Positions 26,401 through 36,790 of a stretch of 64,000 bases of DNA are shown piece by piece. This DNA comes from Owenia fusiformis. Taxonomy: Eukaryota > Annelida > Polychaeta > Sabellida > Oweniidae. Position numbers and translations under genes: made by a program. Each line of letters starts with the position of its first letter. Within the stretch, counting starts at the first letter, position 1. The DNA is taken from NCBI GenBank assembly GCA_903813345.2, contig CAIIXF020000001.1, positions 23,827,915 to 23,891,914 on the forward strand. Reading direction: 5' to 3'. The notes under the pieces are model-generated. The model worked only from the letters and a program-made list of their open reading frames with translations. It searched no databases and was not told where the DNA came from.

Positions 26401-29400
26401 ACAAGTTCTCAAAAGTTCAAATCTGGCTATTGATTTGACCTTCAATGACATTCTCAAGGTCAAAAAAGATTTGCCCTTCAATGACCTTCTCAAGGTCAAA
26501 AAAACATCTCCAAGTTCTTAAGTTCAAATCTGACTTAAGATTTGAGATTTCACCTCCAATGACCTTCTCAGGGTAAAAAAGTTATTTTTTTATTGACCAA
26601 TTTATTTTTTCAAATTCATCTACAAGTTCTCAGAAATTCAATTCTTACTTAAGATTGAACTCATAATACTGTGAGCAGCTAGGTGATGACATTTTGTCAT
26701 GTTAATGCCTTGTTATTTTGTACAACCCATTTCTTTTACCCACTAGTTTAACATAAAAGGCCAACATATTGTCATGTTATGAATGTTCAAGTCAAGAATG
26801 GTTATAGATTGAAGATTGAAGTTATAGATTTCTCATGTGCATAAGACATTAAGTTTTCAGAACAAAAACGATTCAACAATATTGACCATTTCTTGGCTCC
26901 AGTACAATATCATTACCTTATGTTCTCTTTATGTGCATGTCATATAGGTGTCCGAAGTACTAGCTGAAGGTAAAGTGAGGCTCTCAGTGAATGGCTGGTT
27001 CCATGGTCCAAATATTCCACGCCCCAAACGTCATATAGAAGTACCGAGGCCATTAGAACCACACATTCCAACAGAGGTAAACAGCTTTTGAAAATTTGAA
27101 TAGGTGGAGACTAGATGTAATGCTTGAATATATTTAAAGAATGCAACATTATTGGGATGTTAAAGCTGAGGGAGGGAAAGAACATATTTATTTGACACCC
27201 AATTTTTTACATTTACTGTACTTTGGTTTCTGATCAGTAAAGTCTAGAAGTACATGTAAATAAGACCCCTCATGTAGATTCAGTGTCACTGAACCGAACT
27301 GAACGAACTGAACATACCTTGACATATCATATGGATTTTTTTCTTTAGATGAGGATAATGAGGCTGTATTCTTCTTATAAGGTGAAATGTGATTTCTGTG
27401 TTTTATAGGAGGACATCTTGTATGAATGGGTCAACCCTATATACCTGGATATCAATGTGCAATCCCAGATTCAGGAGAAGTTTGAGGAGGACTCTGAAAT
27501 AGAACTTAAAGAATTCATAAAGGTATTTATCCTATCGAACAAAGAGGGATATAGGGAACGCCTCCGCCTGTCCGTCCGTACTGCCATTTTTGCTATATAC
27601 TTTGTATGTAAAAATGCCAGCCATGGCTGTTCAATGGGATTTGCTACGCTTTGGAGTTGCTGTTGTCTTATATTTTGCAAATACAAATCTGTCAGTAAAG
27701 TTGTTGGACCTTGTTACAGTTAAATTACATGGAAGTAATAGCGGCAATAATATTTTGAAATTAATAAGAAGTGAATGCTTTCTTTAGGGCTCAACCTAAA
27801 CTCAAAATGAAATAAATCATAGTGTCCTTTAGTCGACCTGTGTAAGAATAATCTCAAACTGGCTACGACTATGATCTTTCAGACTGAAATTGACCTCTCA
27901 TACTGACTTTCATAAATTTATATTACGATCCATAGTGTTCAATTTTCAGGAGGAAAAATATCAGCAACTAGTGCAAGAAATGAAAGACCACGATGTGGAA
28001 TGGGAACACATAGGACCCCCTAATAAAAGGTACAACAGATCAAGTACAATCACATTCCTGATCCACAGAGTACAGGATAAGCACTGATCCACAGTATATT
28101 GCATTTAGGCTCTTATCCAACAAAAATTAAAAGTAGTGCTCTCTTTTTACCTTGGATGAATAAATCTTTAATATGTGTATACATGTACCTTCAGATTTTT
28201 AAACTGCATTATTTCCCCGGTGTAACAAAATTGTATATCAAATCTTTTAAATAATTGCACGATAAAACTTTTCAGAAATTACAATGCAGCCAATGTTAAG
28301 ACATTGCCTAGCTTAATGAGGGAATGTATCAAGTTGTTCCAATCAGAAATGATGTTCCTGACACTCTCAAACATGACTGGGCTGTCTTTTCATGCCCTTG
28401 CACCCAGTGATAGTGAATCTGATGATGAGCCTGACACTGAAAGTGATAACCTTGGAGAAGCAAGCAAGGAGAGTGTTAAAGCCAACACTGAGAGGCAAGA
28501 CTCTAGTGTAATGGACACAGGGTTGGAACATACTGAACCTGATACAGATCACACCATAGATGCCACACATGTAAAAGTGACTCAGAGACAAGATTCTAGC
28601 ATAATGGACACTAATGACACTCATAACACTGGAACGGCAATTGAGAGGCAGGACTCCTCTGTCATGGATACCAGTGAATCTATGGGTGGTCACAATTTGA
28701 GATCAAGGGCAAGATCGACCTCATCTTCAGAGTGCAATGTTAGCGTAAAAGGAAAATCTAAAACTAAAAAAGATGCTGGTGAAGGAAAAAAGAAAAACAG
28801 TAAAGGTATGTGATTGTAATGCATGCATGAGAAGCAGATATACTTATAGGGTACATTTTTCAAGTTCTTAAGCAAAGCATGTCTATGCAAAGCATTTAGA
28901 AATCAATCTTTTTGTCTTGTAAATGGCTACACGGCACACATACTGGAATGCATGAGAAGCAGATATAGGGTACATTTTTCAAGTTCTTTAGCAAAGCTTG
29001 TCTATGCAAAGCATTTAGAAATCGAACTTTTTGTTTTGTAAATGGCTACATGGCACACATAATGTTTAATTGTTGTCTTGTAAATGGTCTAGCGCCTCTT
29101 GCCAGCTCATGTTATTCTAGATATTGTATTTCTTCAAACACTTCTATATTTCTTATGTTTAATAGAGGAAGACCAACATTCATCATTTCTATTATTTTAG
29201 AGAAAGCTCCCAAGAACCCACGTTGCCATGGAGAATTGAGAAAATGGCAGCATGGTGACTACACATTGGTGCATGATACAGATTCAGAGGGGGCAGAATT
29301 TGCACTGGATGCAAACTTCTTCTGTTGCTGTAAAGGTATAACTTTTGATATATCAAGGCTATTTAGTATATTAAGCTAGGCTATTAAGCTGCTAGTTAAG

Positions 29401-30657
29401 TGGTTACTACATGAGGACGATGGCATTAGTCTAATGTTTCTATTTTAAGGTATTATTAATCGTATGTTAAAGTGACATCCCAACTGTTCAACTCACCTGT
29501 CTTTGCCCATTAGTACTTGTATAGTAGTTATGGTCACCATTAAATAACTCAGATGCGAGTAGGTAGTTTCTAGTTTCATCACCAGGCGGCTCATTCGGTT
29601 GGTGAGATAGCATGGCGGGTATAATAGAAAGTTCCCTTTAACTTAATATTATCAGTTTTAGTGGTTCAATTTTCATATCACCCTAATGTAAAGAAATTTC
29701 ACTGATTTTATAACATATGGGGAATCTCCCGGAACTAGAAATCACATTTTCCCAAAATTTTAAATTTTCAAAGTTGGTAAACAATTTTAGAAACTATATT
29801 TCTAGATGTACGTTTACATGTAGATTTCAAATATGACATCATTTTGACTGAATTTTGAATATTTAATGAAGTAAATCAGGATTATTTCTACTCGCATCTA
29901 GTCTATTGAATACAAGTACAATTGTGTCATTGTTCCAGGCTGGAAGCAGGAGTATGGGGGCTTCACAAGTTACATCACTAAGGGTGAGGATGAGGAGGTA
30001 TGTACATTTATCTTCTCATATGCTGATCTTGTGCATTGTTGATACAGGTGCCTATCTGAGGCTAATGTAAACTACTGTATCTCTGTCATCATGCAGTATG
30101 GTGTCACAGCATCACTTAAAAGAATAACAATTTACCAGTAGCTCAGATATGGTGGTTCTACCAATAAAAACAAGTCCTTTGCGATAATTTCACTCAAAGA
30201 AGAGTAAAAGGTGACTAATGCTTTACAAAGAAAAGTTTTTTGTTTACTTTGTAGTGTGCTAATCTTGCTGGCACTCTAAATGAATTTTAATATACCACTG
30301 GTATATCTTTTTTTAAAAGAAATGTACATCCAAAAGAAAAGTTTCAAATAAACACCTGTTCAAAATAAATGCCTATTAGATAAGCCAGAAATCTGGTAGA
30401 CCATGTGTTATGGGCATTTTTAAATTTTTAGTTTGGGGGCCTTACAACTTTACAATTACTGTATAATTTTTTATATTTGTACCTATAAACTGGGGTTTGT
30501 TTATTTTCAGTTATTAACTGTGCAGCCATTGGACAATTCCCTGGCCCTTGTATACAGAGACAAGCAATCTCTAAAGTTTGTGAAGCATATCAACAGTCTA
30601 GTGAAACAGGCCGAGAGAGACCATTTTTATGACATTTCATTTGTCTACTACGAGTAG
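23445..30657 (+). CDS. OGFOD1: OGFOD1: 2-oxoglutarate- and Fe(II)-dependent ribosomal prolyl 3-hydroxylase
   Basis: Thirteen phase-consistent exons: 23445-23643, 24426-24574, 24967-25013, 25245-25345, 25634-25750, 25934-26025, 26948-27076, 27409-27522, 27950-28029, 28276-28805, 29201-29335, 29939-29997, 30511-30657. They encode 632 residues (human about 542). The Fe(II) ligands are H171 and D173 ([10 protein letters not shown]) and H234 (HHQVSEV). R246 (VRLSVNGW) fits the 2-oxoglutarate-binding Arg. Spacings match the human enzyme as I recall it (H155, D157, H218, R230). The C-terminal second double-stranded beta-helix domain ends in SFVYYE. In human and yeast this family hydroxylates a proline of ribosomal protein RPS23/uS12 and affects translation and stress responses. 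The N-terminus is basic (KRKP, PVKR), suggesting nuclear entry. A long acidic linker with three RQDSS-x-MDT repeats separates the domains and explains much of the extra length. Confidence 0.96.
26131..26713 (+). repeat. Dispersed repeat A, copy 2 (in OGFOD1 intron 6)
   Basis: It opens with TTTTATGTCACCACC and closes with GGTGATGACATTTTGTCATG then TTAATGCCTTGT, as in the 16.5-kb copy. The interior has at least five degenerate blocks of the type GACCTTCAATGACCTT with AAGGTCAAAAA. It is the longest copy in the window. Confidence 0.75.
28820..29064 (+). repeat. Tandem duplication (~122 bp unit) in OGFOD1 intron 10
   Basis: Two adjacent copies start with GCATGAGAAGCAGATATA and end with TGGCACACATA. 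They share the middle words CAAAGCATTTAGAAATC and TGTAAATGGCTACA. They differ by scattered substitutions and one small indel. The unit begins about 15 bases after the exon-10 donor, so the duplication lengthened the intron without touching coding sequence. Confidence 0.85.
29510..29930 (-). mobile_element. MITE-like repeat B, copy 3 (longest)
   Basis: It lies in the intron 29336-29938 of OGFOD1. Near the ends are inverted words GTACTTGTAT and ATGCGAGTAG (left) with CTACTCGCAT and ATACAAGTAC (right). The right half in reverse complement matches repeat B at 5.75 kb and 16.35 kb. It is probably a non-autonomous DNA element; the target duplication is unclear. Confidence 0.5.
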
Positions 30658-31128
30658 ATGACTAGAATATTATTAGTATATAGTCAATGCAGTAATGCAG
30701 TAGAGTTGCAATGCAAGTTGGTGCTTGCCTGGTCGGAGAAAGTGCCATATGCTACATACAGATTGTGATGTGCAACTAAAGAGTAACATTGAATCCAATA
30801 TAAATGTACTGCTTCAAGTTCAAATTTTTAGTTTTCACAACTTGGACAGTTAAGAGGTTTTGTTCTCAAGCTTTAACGCATGTTGAGGCTGAATCAGCTG
30901 AATGTGCATTAGGGTCAGAAACTGGAGATTGAATTTAGCCAAGCTTGAAGATTATGGATATACGTAACTGTCTAGAATTTCATATATCAGAAGTTCCATT
31001 TAACATATAGACACACAACCCAGGATCGTTTTGATTTTAGATGAAATCTGGCTGTTCTCAAACTTGCGATAAGGGAAGTTTGTTAGACCAATATGATTAT
31101 ACACAGCTGTGCAAGTTTTGATATTTTG

Positions 31129-31134
31129 AATAAA
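31129..31134 (+). terminator. Candidate OGFOD1 polyadenylation signal
   Basis: AATAAA lies about 470 bases after the OGFOD1 stop codon and is the first good hexamer in the 3' flank. Function is inferred from position only. Confidence 0.4.
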
Positions 31135-31472
31135 TTACTCCTGCTGTAGGACAACGGAACAGTTGCTGCTTCCATGTCAGTGGTAGTGTGTCTGTGTTAA
31201 TGGTTCCATAATAAGATAAAAGAATATTCAATTATTTGCTCCATTCTTTTGCTTCAAAATCTATTCACCAAGATACACACCAACATAGATTTTTGTTATA
31301 TCATTTCCAGATTTCATCATCTTCGCTATAAAACACACTCTACCCTACCACGTGACCACATTTAAAAGGGATACAGGCTACAGTGAAGTGCCAAATGTTT
31401 ATTTTCATATTTCTGAAGGTATACTAGATTTTAGATATCTTCCAAGTGTTCTACTATACATAATATAGATTC

Positions 31473-31838
31473 CAGGGTTCTCACTAGGCTTTTAGACTCT
31501 GGAGATTCTCTGGAGTCTAATGTCTTTAAACCCTCTTGCTCCATAGTCTAATAGCCTCTCTGGAGTCTAAAGCGTTTTTTTCTGGAGTCTAATTTTACAT
31601 TTCTGTCACATTATTTGTGATAAATCCCTTGAGAAAATATACAAAACTGGATAAAAACAAGGAATAGGAAGTGGGAAACCTTTCAGAAATGTATTTTGTG
31701 ATTACAATAGGTAGATAATCTTAAGTAGTATTTTGAAAAGTATACAAATAGTATATCTCTGATCTCAAACGTCAAATGAGTGAGTAGTCGTGATACTGCA
31801 AAAATCCGGGGTCTAAAAATTCCTGGTGAGAACCCTGG
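31473..31838. mobile_element. Short inverted-repeat element (CAGGGTTCTCAC termini)
   Basis: The left end CAGGGTTCTCACTAGGC and the right end GCCTGGTGAGAACCCTG-like complement form imperfect inverted repeats of about 30 bp. The direct repeat GATTC flanks both ends, giving an apparent 5-bp target duplication. CAGGGTTC termini recall hAT-type MITEs, but those normally make 8-bp duplications, so the superfamily is left open. The interior repeats GGAGTCTAA. Confidence 0.65.
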
Positions 31839-32976
31839 ATTCATTGAGCACGGATTTCATTGTATTAAAAAATTGAAAAATGCTCTAGATAAAGATAGAG
31901 AATACCTGCTCCATCTGCAACTTTACTGTAGCGTGTATCGTTTTAAACCTAGTAGTGTAGTGTCTAAAAGTAATTAAGAAGTTGAGTTTGGTTTGTATGT
32001 GGGAATGATGGCGGGGAAATTTGGAAGTACAATATGTACTGCATCTCTTATCTTGATCATTATAATACTGTAATGATGCCTATTGTGCATCCATTTCACA
32101 TACAATGTTATTCTCCGAGGTTTGATTCTGTAATACAAAATATCTGGTGTTTAAAATCTGGGAATAAGTGTATTTTTTAAATTCACTTAAATATTTATCT
32201 CAAGGCCGCAATATTGTTCACTCTATCATGTATTTATTGTTCTTGATCTGAATCGTATAGTAACTTATAAAATAAATACAATACTTTATTATTAATAACA
32301 TACTTTATTTTTTGTATCTTTATATAAAATTACAATAAGTAACTTAATACATCAGAACCTGTGTCACTGTGTGAGTGGAACACAAAAAGTGTTCCACTTC
32401 TGTCCTACATTCCTTTCATTTTTAAAAATTATGGCAAGTGGAATGAGGTGATCCACCTACAGTAGTGTTCCACTAGACAGTTTCTACTATATCTACTTTT
32501 AAAAAATGCAAATAAGTCTACTTTCTCAACCTAGTGGAAGACAAGAGTGACATTCCATTTTCAATACAAACTGAGCTTGAAACACAATACTGGATATTCA
32601 TTCAGATAATTGATGCACACATCTATCAATCCACCACCATAATCTCACAAGCAATGTTTCTGTAATCTAAATAATTTATTCAAAATCACAAAGTATGATA
32701 TTACATATTTCATGAAAATCAATCTTTTCCAAGTGAATATAGTCACTAAAAGTAACATCGTATGATCGTATGATCTGTAAAATGAAGCCGTCTGATTGGT
32801 CAGTTATTGTGCTGTACCAATCTGTATTGCTACTAAGATTGTCCCCATTGATTAGCTCCGTAGCAACACAGAAAATATTGGTACGGAGGGGGCAATCTCT
32901 GTAGCAATACAGAGAATACAGAATATTTCTAAGAGATTATCTCCTAAGTAAACTGTATTGGCCTAAGATCACACGA

Positions 32977-33104
32977 TAAAAACGTTATAGAATGATTTGA
33001 AGTGCAATTCAGGATATATTCTGCTTGAGAAACTTTGTAAATAAAAATGTTATAGAATGATTTGAAGTGCAATACAGGATATATTCTGCTTGAGAAATTC
33101 TGTA
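32977..33104. repeat. 64-bp tandem duplication
   Basis: Two copies, 64 bp apart, share GTTATAGAATGATTTGAAGT and CAGGATATATTCTGCTTGAG with few differences. They lie in the spacer between OGFOD1 and the zinc transporter. Confidence 0.85.
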
Positions 33105-33395
33105 TTGGAACGAGACGAAGTAGAGTGCCAATACAGAATATCTTATAATATTGCAGTTGCGGTAAAGACAAAAGATGTGGCCTATTAGTAGGCATGCTGT
33201 TTGACTACCCTGCCGTGATGCATATACATGTAATGTTCAAATGGAATATTGGCCCTTACCCAATTCATGAAAAATACATTAATATGTAAACTGATAAAGC
33301 ATATATATAATCTGAGCTTTATCTTGAGCCATTGCACATTGATTTTCACTGTGAATAAATTGCAATTTTTGGTGTTGGTTATTTTTATGGCATAA

Positions 33396-33401
33396 TTTAT
33401 T
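33396..33401 (-). terminator. Candidate polyadenylation signal of the ZIP transporter
   Basis: TTTATT on the plus strand is AATAAA on the minus strand, about 100 bases past the stop codon of the transporter. Assigned by position. Confidence 0.45.
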
Positions 33402-33500
33402 ACTTTTACACATATTTTTGGATCATTATAAAATGATTGAAATTGTGAAGTGATGAGAGTCTTTTACAATATGAGCAAATGAATAAGTGGATGATGATCA

Positions 33501-34649
33501 TCAGTGACCATTATCCATATTAAGAAGAGGAAGACAAGATAGGACTACAAAACCAATAAAAATGAAGAGCAGTTTCAGTAGGGGATCTTGATCATTTGAG
33601 ATTTCACCAGGTAAAATCTCTAAGAAAAGGACATACAAGAATGTACCTGCAGCCAGTGCCTCAAAAAGTATTGCGACTAAACTCCCACCAAATCCTTTGA
33701 CTTCCCCTAACCCAATCCCAATAGCTACACCAATAGGGATCATTATTACAAACACTATTGAAAGTTTAATGATCGTTGCTACTCTAAGGTTAGATTTTGC
33801 AAGGTTCATCCCAAGAGCAAATGAAACTAGACTTTCATGAATTAAAATTGCTATAAATAAATTAATTATTTTGGTGAGATCAGTTTGTAGCCCTAGCACC
33901 ATACCTTCAAATATACCATGAATGCTTAATGCTAGGAGCAAAATAAAGCTCCTAAGTCCAGCAGTCCGTGAACCTTCAGGTATTATCATATGGCTATGGC
34001 CGTGACCATTATTATGTCCACTTCTATGACCATGTTCTTTACTGGTATTGCAAGCAACATGACTTGGGTCAGCTGCTTGTTTATGTGTAATCAAACTATT
34101 GTACACCTCCTGATCACTATCATCTCCAGAAGTGGATGATGTTGATGAGGTGGTCACAGCAGAATTATTTGATTTATTCCTGTGTGATTTGATCTTTCTG
34201 GTAATCTCTTTAGGTGTTCTTGAGCTCTTTAATTGTCTTGGCATAGGGCTCTTTGACTTGATTGAGTTTAATTCTAACTCAGCGTCTGTATCACTGTCCA
34301 AGTGACTATATCCATTTTTATTGCATTTCATAACTGCTTTCTCTATGAAGACAACAAGGAAAAACCCTAAAACAACTGCAAATTCAGTTACAGGGTAATC
34401 AATATGTATATCCTCTTTCTTTAAAATGTTATTAAACTTCTCATGTATATTTGGCAAGAGAGCAATGAAGCATGTCCCCAGGAAGACACCACCAGCAAAG
34501 CAGTTGCAAAAGCTGATGATCCTCTCAGACTTGGAGCTTAGGACTCTGTTAGGGTCTCGTGGAATGATCTTGAGGGGCAGTATGCATGCAATGAAGTTCA
34601 CAGCAAGTATGGCCAATGTACAGAGGCCCCTGGCCAATATGGTATCCAT
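33501..34649 (-). CDS. ZIP-family zinc transporter (SLC39A1/2/3-like)
   Basis: One uninterrupted frame encodes 382 residues. I start at ATG 34649, which has a good context (CAACC before, G after); an upstream TTG is not used. A splice acceptor (TTTCCAG) lies at 34707, so a 5' untranslated exon probably lies further upstream. ZIP proteins move Zn(II) into the cytosol. The layout fits: N-terminal helices, a long loop between helices 3 and 4 rich in His (HGHRSGHNNGHGHSH), then helix 4 with HGIFEGMVLG and helix 5 with HESLVSFALG, which carry the conserved metal ligands. The C-terminus has three more hydrophobic segments, about eight in all. The loop also carries a Ser-rich, acidic stretch. Similarity is to the ZIP I/II group, so plasma membrane location is likely. 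Whether it corresponds to vertebrate ZIP1, 2 or 3 cannot be settled here. Confidence 0.93.
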   Translation of the reverse strand: MDTILARGLCTLAILAVNFIACILPLKIIPRDPNRVLSSKSERIISFCNCFAGGVFLGTCFIALLPNIHEKFNNILKKEDIHIDYPVTEFAVVLGFFLVVFIEKAVMKCNKNGYSHLDSDTDAELELNSIKSKSPMPRQLKSSRTPKEITRKIKSHRNKSNNSAVTTSSTSSTSGDDSDQEVYNSLITHKQAADPSHVACNTSKEHGHRSGHNNGHGHSHMIIPEGSRTAGLRSFILLLALSIHGIFEGMVLGLQTDLTKIINLFIAILIHESLVSFALGMNLAKSNLRVATIIKLSIVFVIMIPIGVAIGIGLGEVKGFGGSLVAILFEALAAGTFLYVLFLEILPGEISNDQDPLLKLLFIFIGFVVLSCLPLLNMDNGH

Positions 34650-34709
34650 GGTTGCTGTTAATGGTGTCAAGAAGTTCTTGCGTTACAATGGAAATGTAAA
34701 CCTCGCCTG

Positions 34710-36779
34710 GAAATAAATTTAAAAAATCAATGTGATTAATATTAAAGTATAATTCCTTTAAATACAAAAGTTCATCAAAAATAAATATTGATTTTTAATG
34801 CCTTAAATTTGCAATTCCTTAAGTTTCCTTGTTAACTTCCTTAGTATGGTGAGAATTTTTGAGAATTTTCACGCATCCACTACAAGTGTACTAAATTATC
34901 TATATCTTTTATTCAGTATAAGTCAAACAGTGATCAAATGTTACAAAAGAGAATCAGTTAAATTAAACTTGGTTTACCTAGCTCTAATCCTAATTCAGAG
35001 ATTGATTAATTTGCTATGAATGCAGATACAGCTGTTCAATCTAACATGCTAAACTGTTGCTGTCTAACTTGTATTGATTTTGTAATAAGCAAGATGACAT
35101 TGCACATTGATGCATATGTACCACAAGCATGTAGATTAATACTTAATAGCATCAATTGTATAAGTCTATTTTTGTTTATGTTTTTCACCTCGGGTATTAG
35201 TTCAGTTAGTTTGATTAACATTTAAATATTACCTCATGACCCACCTACATATCCGAAATATGAGTTACCATGGGAACCATATTTTTTTTCCAATAAGTGG
35301 ATAATGGGACAAACAAAAAACTGTTCAAATTTAAAGTAAAAGTCACAAAACTGTTATTTTAGGAGACTTTTTCTCAAAGGTTATCAATCAATGAGGTACT
35401 CATGCCCTGTCATTAGATGGAAAAAATGAACAAAGGGAGAGGAACCGATTTCTGCTTGAAAGTTAGCAATCTTGGAAGATTCATTTTTCCCCTATAAAGT
35501 TTACGAATAAATCTCTAAATGAATAGGTGCAATGTATTTAATAATTTTATCTTAACTGATACACTTCTAAGGTGTGAGATCTTTTAAAAAAGGGTGCAAG
35601 GCCACCAACGTGCACAAATCAGTGTTTTTGCTATAAATCAAGACAATGGTCTACATGACCTCTAATTAATACTTATAAGTGACATTTTTATTACAAAAAT
35701 AATGCCATTGTTAGTTTTTCAAAACAAGTTTCTTGCAGATTTGAAGCATTTCCTTGCAGAAATCAGCTACTCTCCCCTCTGTTCATCTTTTCCGACCACA
35801 TAGCGTAAAACTACTATTCTTTATTAAAGATATTAACAGATGAATCTGAATATGAATGATATTATTTTCTCTGCTCTATAAATAATAACAATCCCTTTAA
35901 TAGGTATTAGATATGCTGTTGTTTCATGGTTAACTTGACATGTATACAACTTACAAACATGATGTAAATAGAGGATATCCTATGATTTATGAGTGATATG
36001 ATTTTTATCCACGAATTGAGAGTGCAGATGTCAATATCCATGAGTGGATTAAAATCATATCACAAGTAAATTAAGTGATTTAATTCGAATTTCCCAAATG
36101 ATCCGCCGATGTTGACACTTAGCCTCGTTTTGAGTCTGAAGTAGCAAAAATCCATAATTCATAGCATACGGCGCCGTATGTCATGGCTGAAACACCGTAT
36201 GCTATGGTTAAATGAAAATAAAATATGATATTTTTGACAAATTTTCACTTAACCATAGCATACGGTGTTTCAGCCATGACATACAGCGCCATATCCAAAC
36301 TCTCTCGCTACGCTCGCTCGTGCAGATATCATATCCATTCGTGGATAAAAATCATATCACTCATAAATCATAGGATATCCTCTATTTACCACTGATTACA
36401 AAAATACTGTGTAATCCTATGAATAGCATGCTTGAGAATGATCATATATCTCTGGCTATCCTTTCTAAAGTCATTGCCTAATTTTTGAAGAGTGGAGAAT
36501 TCCTAACAACAAATTATTTTCATTTTTCAAAATAATATTCCATATTTATTTTCGAAGTTGCAATTGAAGAATGATCAGAAAACAATCCTTATCCTCACAG
36601 GGCTCCAAGTTCAGAACATTCATAAGGAGATTCTGGACACATGTACCCTTTGCATTCGTTTGACTTCACTTCTTAAAAGAGAGCTTCGTCGTGTAGTTTA
36701 ACTAGACTCTGCACACAGGGTAGGACACATGCTTTGGAGGATGTAAATTTTAGAATTTGTCTTCATCATTTAAGTCTGA
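34710..36779. other. Spacer with fold-back repeat, upstream of the ZIP gene
   Basis: AT-rich non-coding sequence. It should hold the promoter and a 5' untranslated exon of the minus-strand transporter, but I cannot place them. Its main feature is the fold-back element at 35964-36389. Confidence 0.4.
35964..36389. mobile_element. Fold-back element, family D copy 1
   Basis: Inverted arms of about 50 bp begin GTAAATAGAGGATATCCTAT at the left end and mirror at the right. Inside is a second inverted pair, 36165-36215 against 36240-36290, centred on CATAGCATACGG and GGCTGAAACACCGTATG. The whole can fold as two nested hairpins. A shorter relative lies at 38925-39059. Confidence 0.75.
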
Positions 36780-36790
36780 CACACAATATT
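36780..36790 (+). repeat. LINE target-site duplication (left)
   Basis: CACACAATATT here is repeated exactly at 38707-38717, on the other side of the LINE. This 11-bp duplication marks the insertion borders. Confidence 0.85.

Larger units (their letters stand above)
30658..33395. other. OGFOD1 3' flank and intergenic spacer
   Basis: Non-coding. It contains a TIR element at 31473-31838 and a 64-bp tandem duplication at 32977-33104. The flanking stretch 32790-33150 repeats words such as GCAATACAG and CAGAATAT. No exon was recognised on either strand. Confidence 0.5.

Noticed and set aside
34650-34670. Seven-residue N-terminal extension of the zinc transporter from position 34670
   Set aside because: The codon there is TTG. 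The first ATG, at 34649, has a better context.
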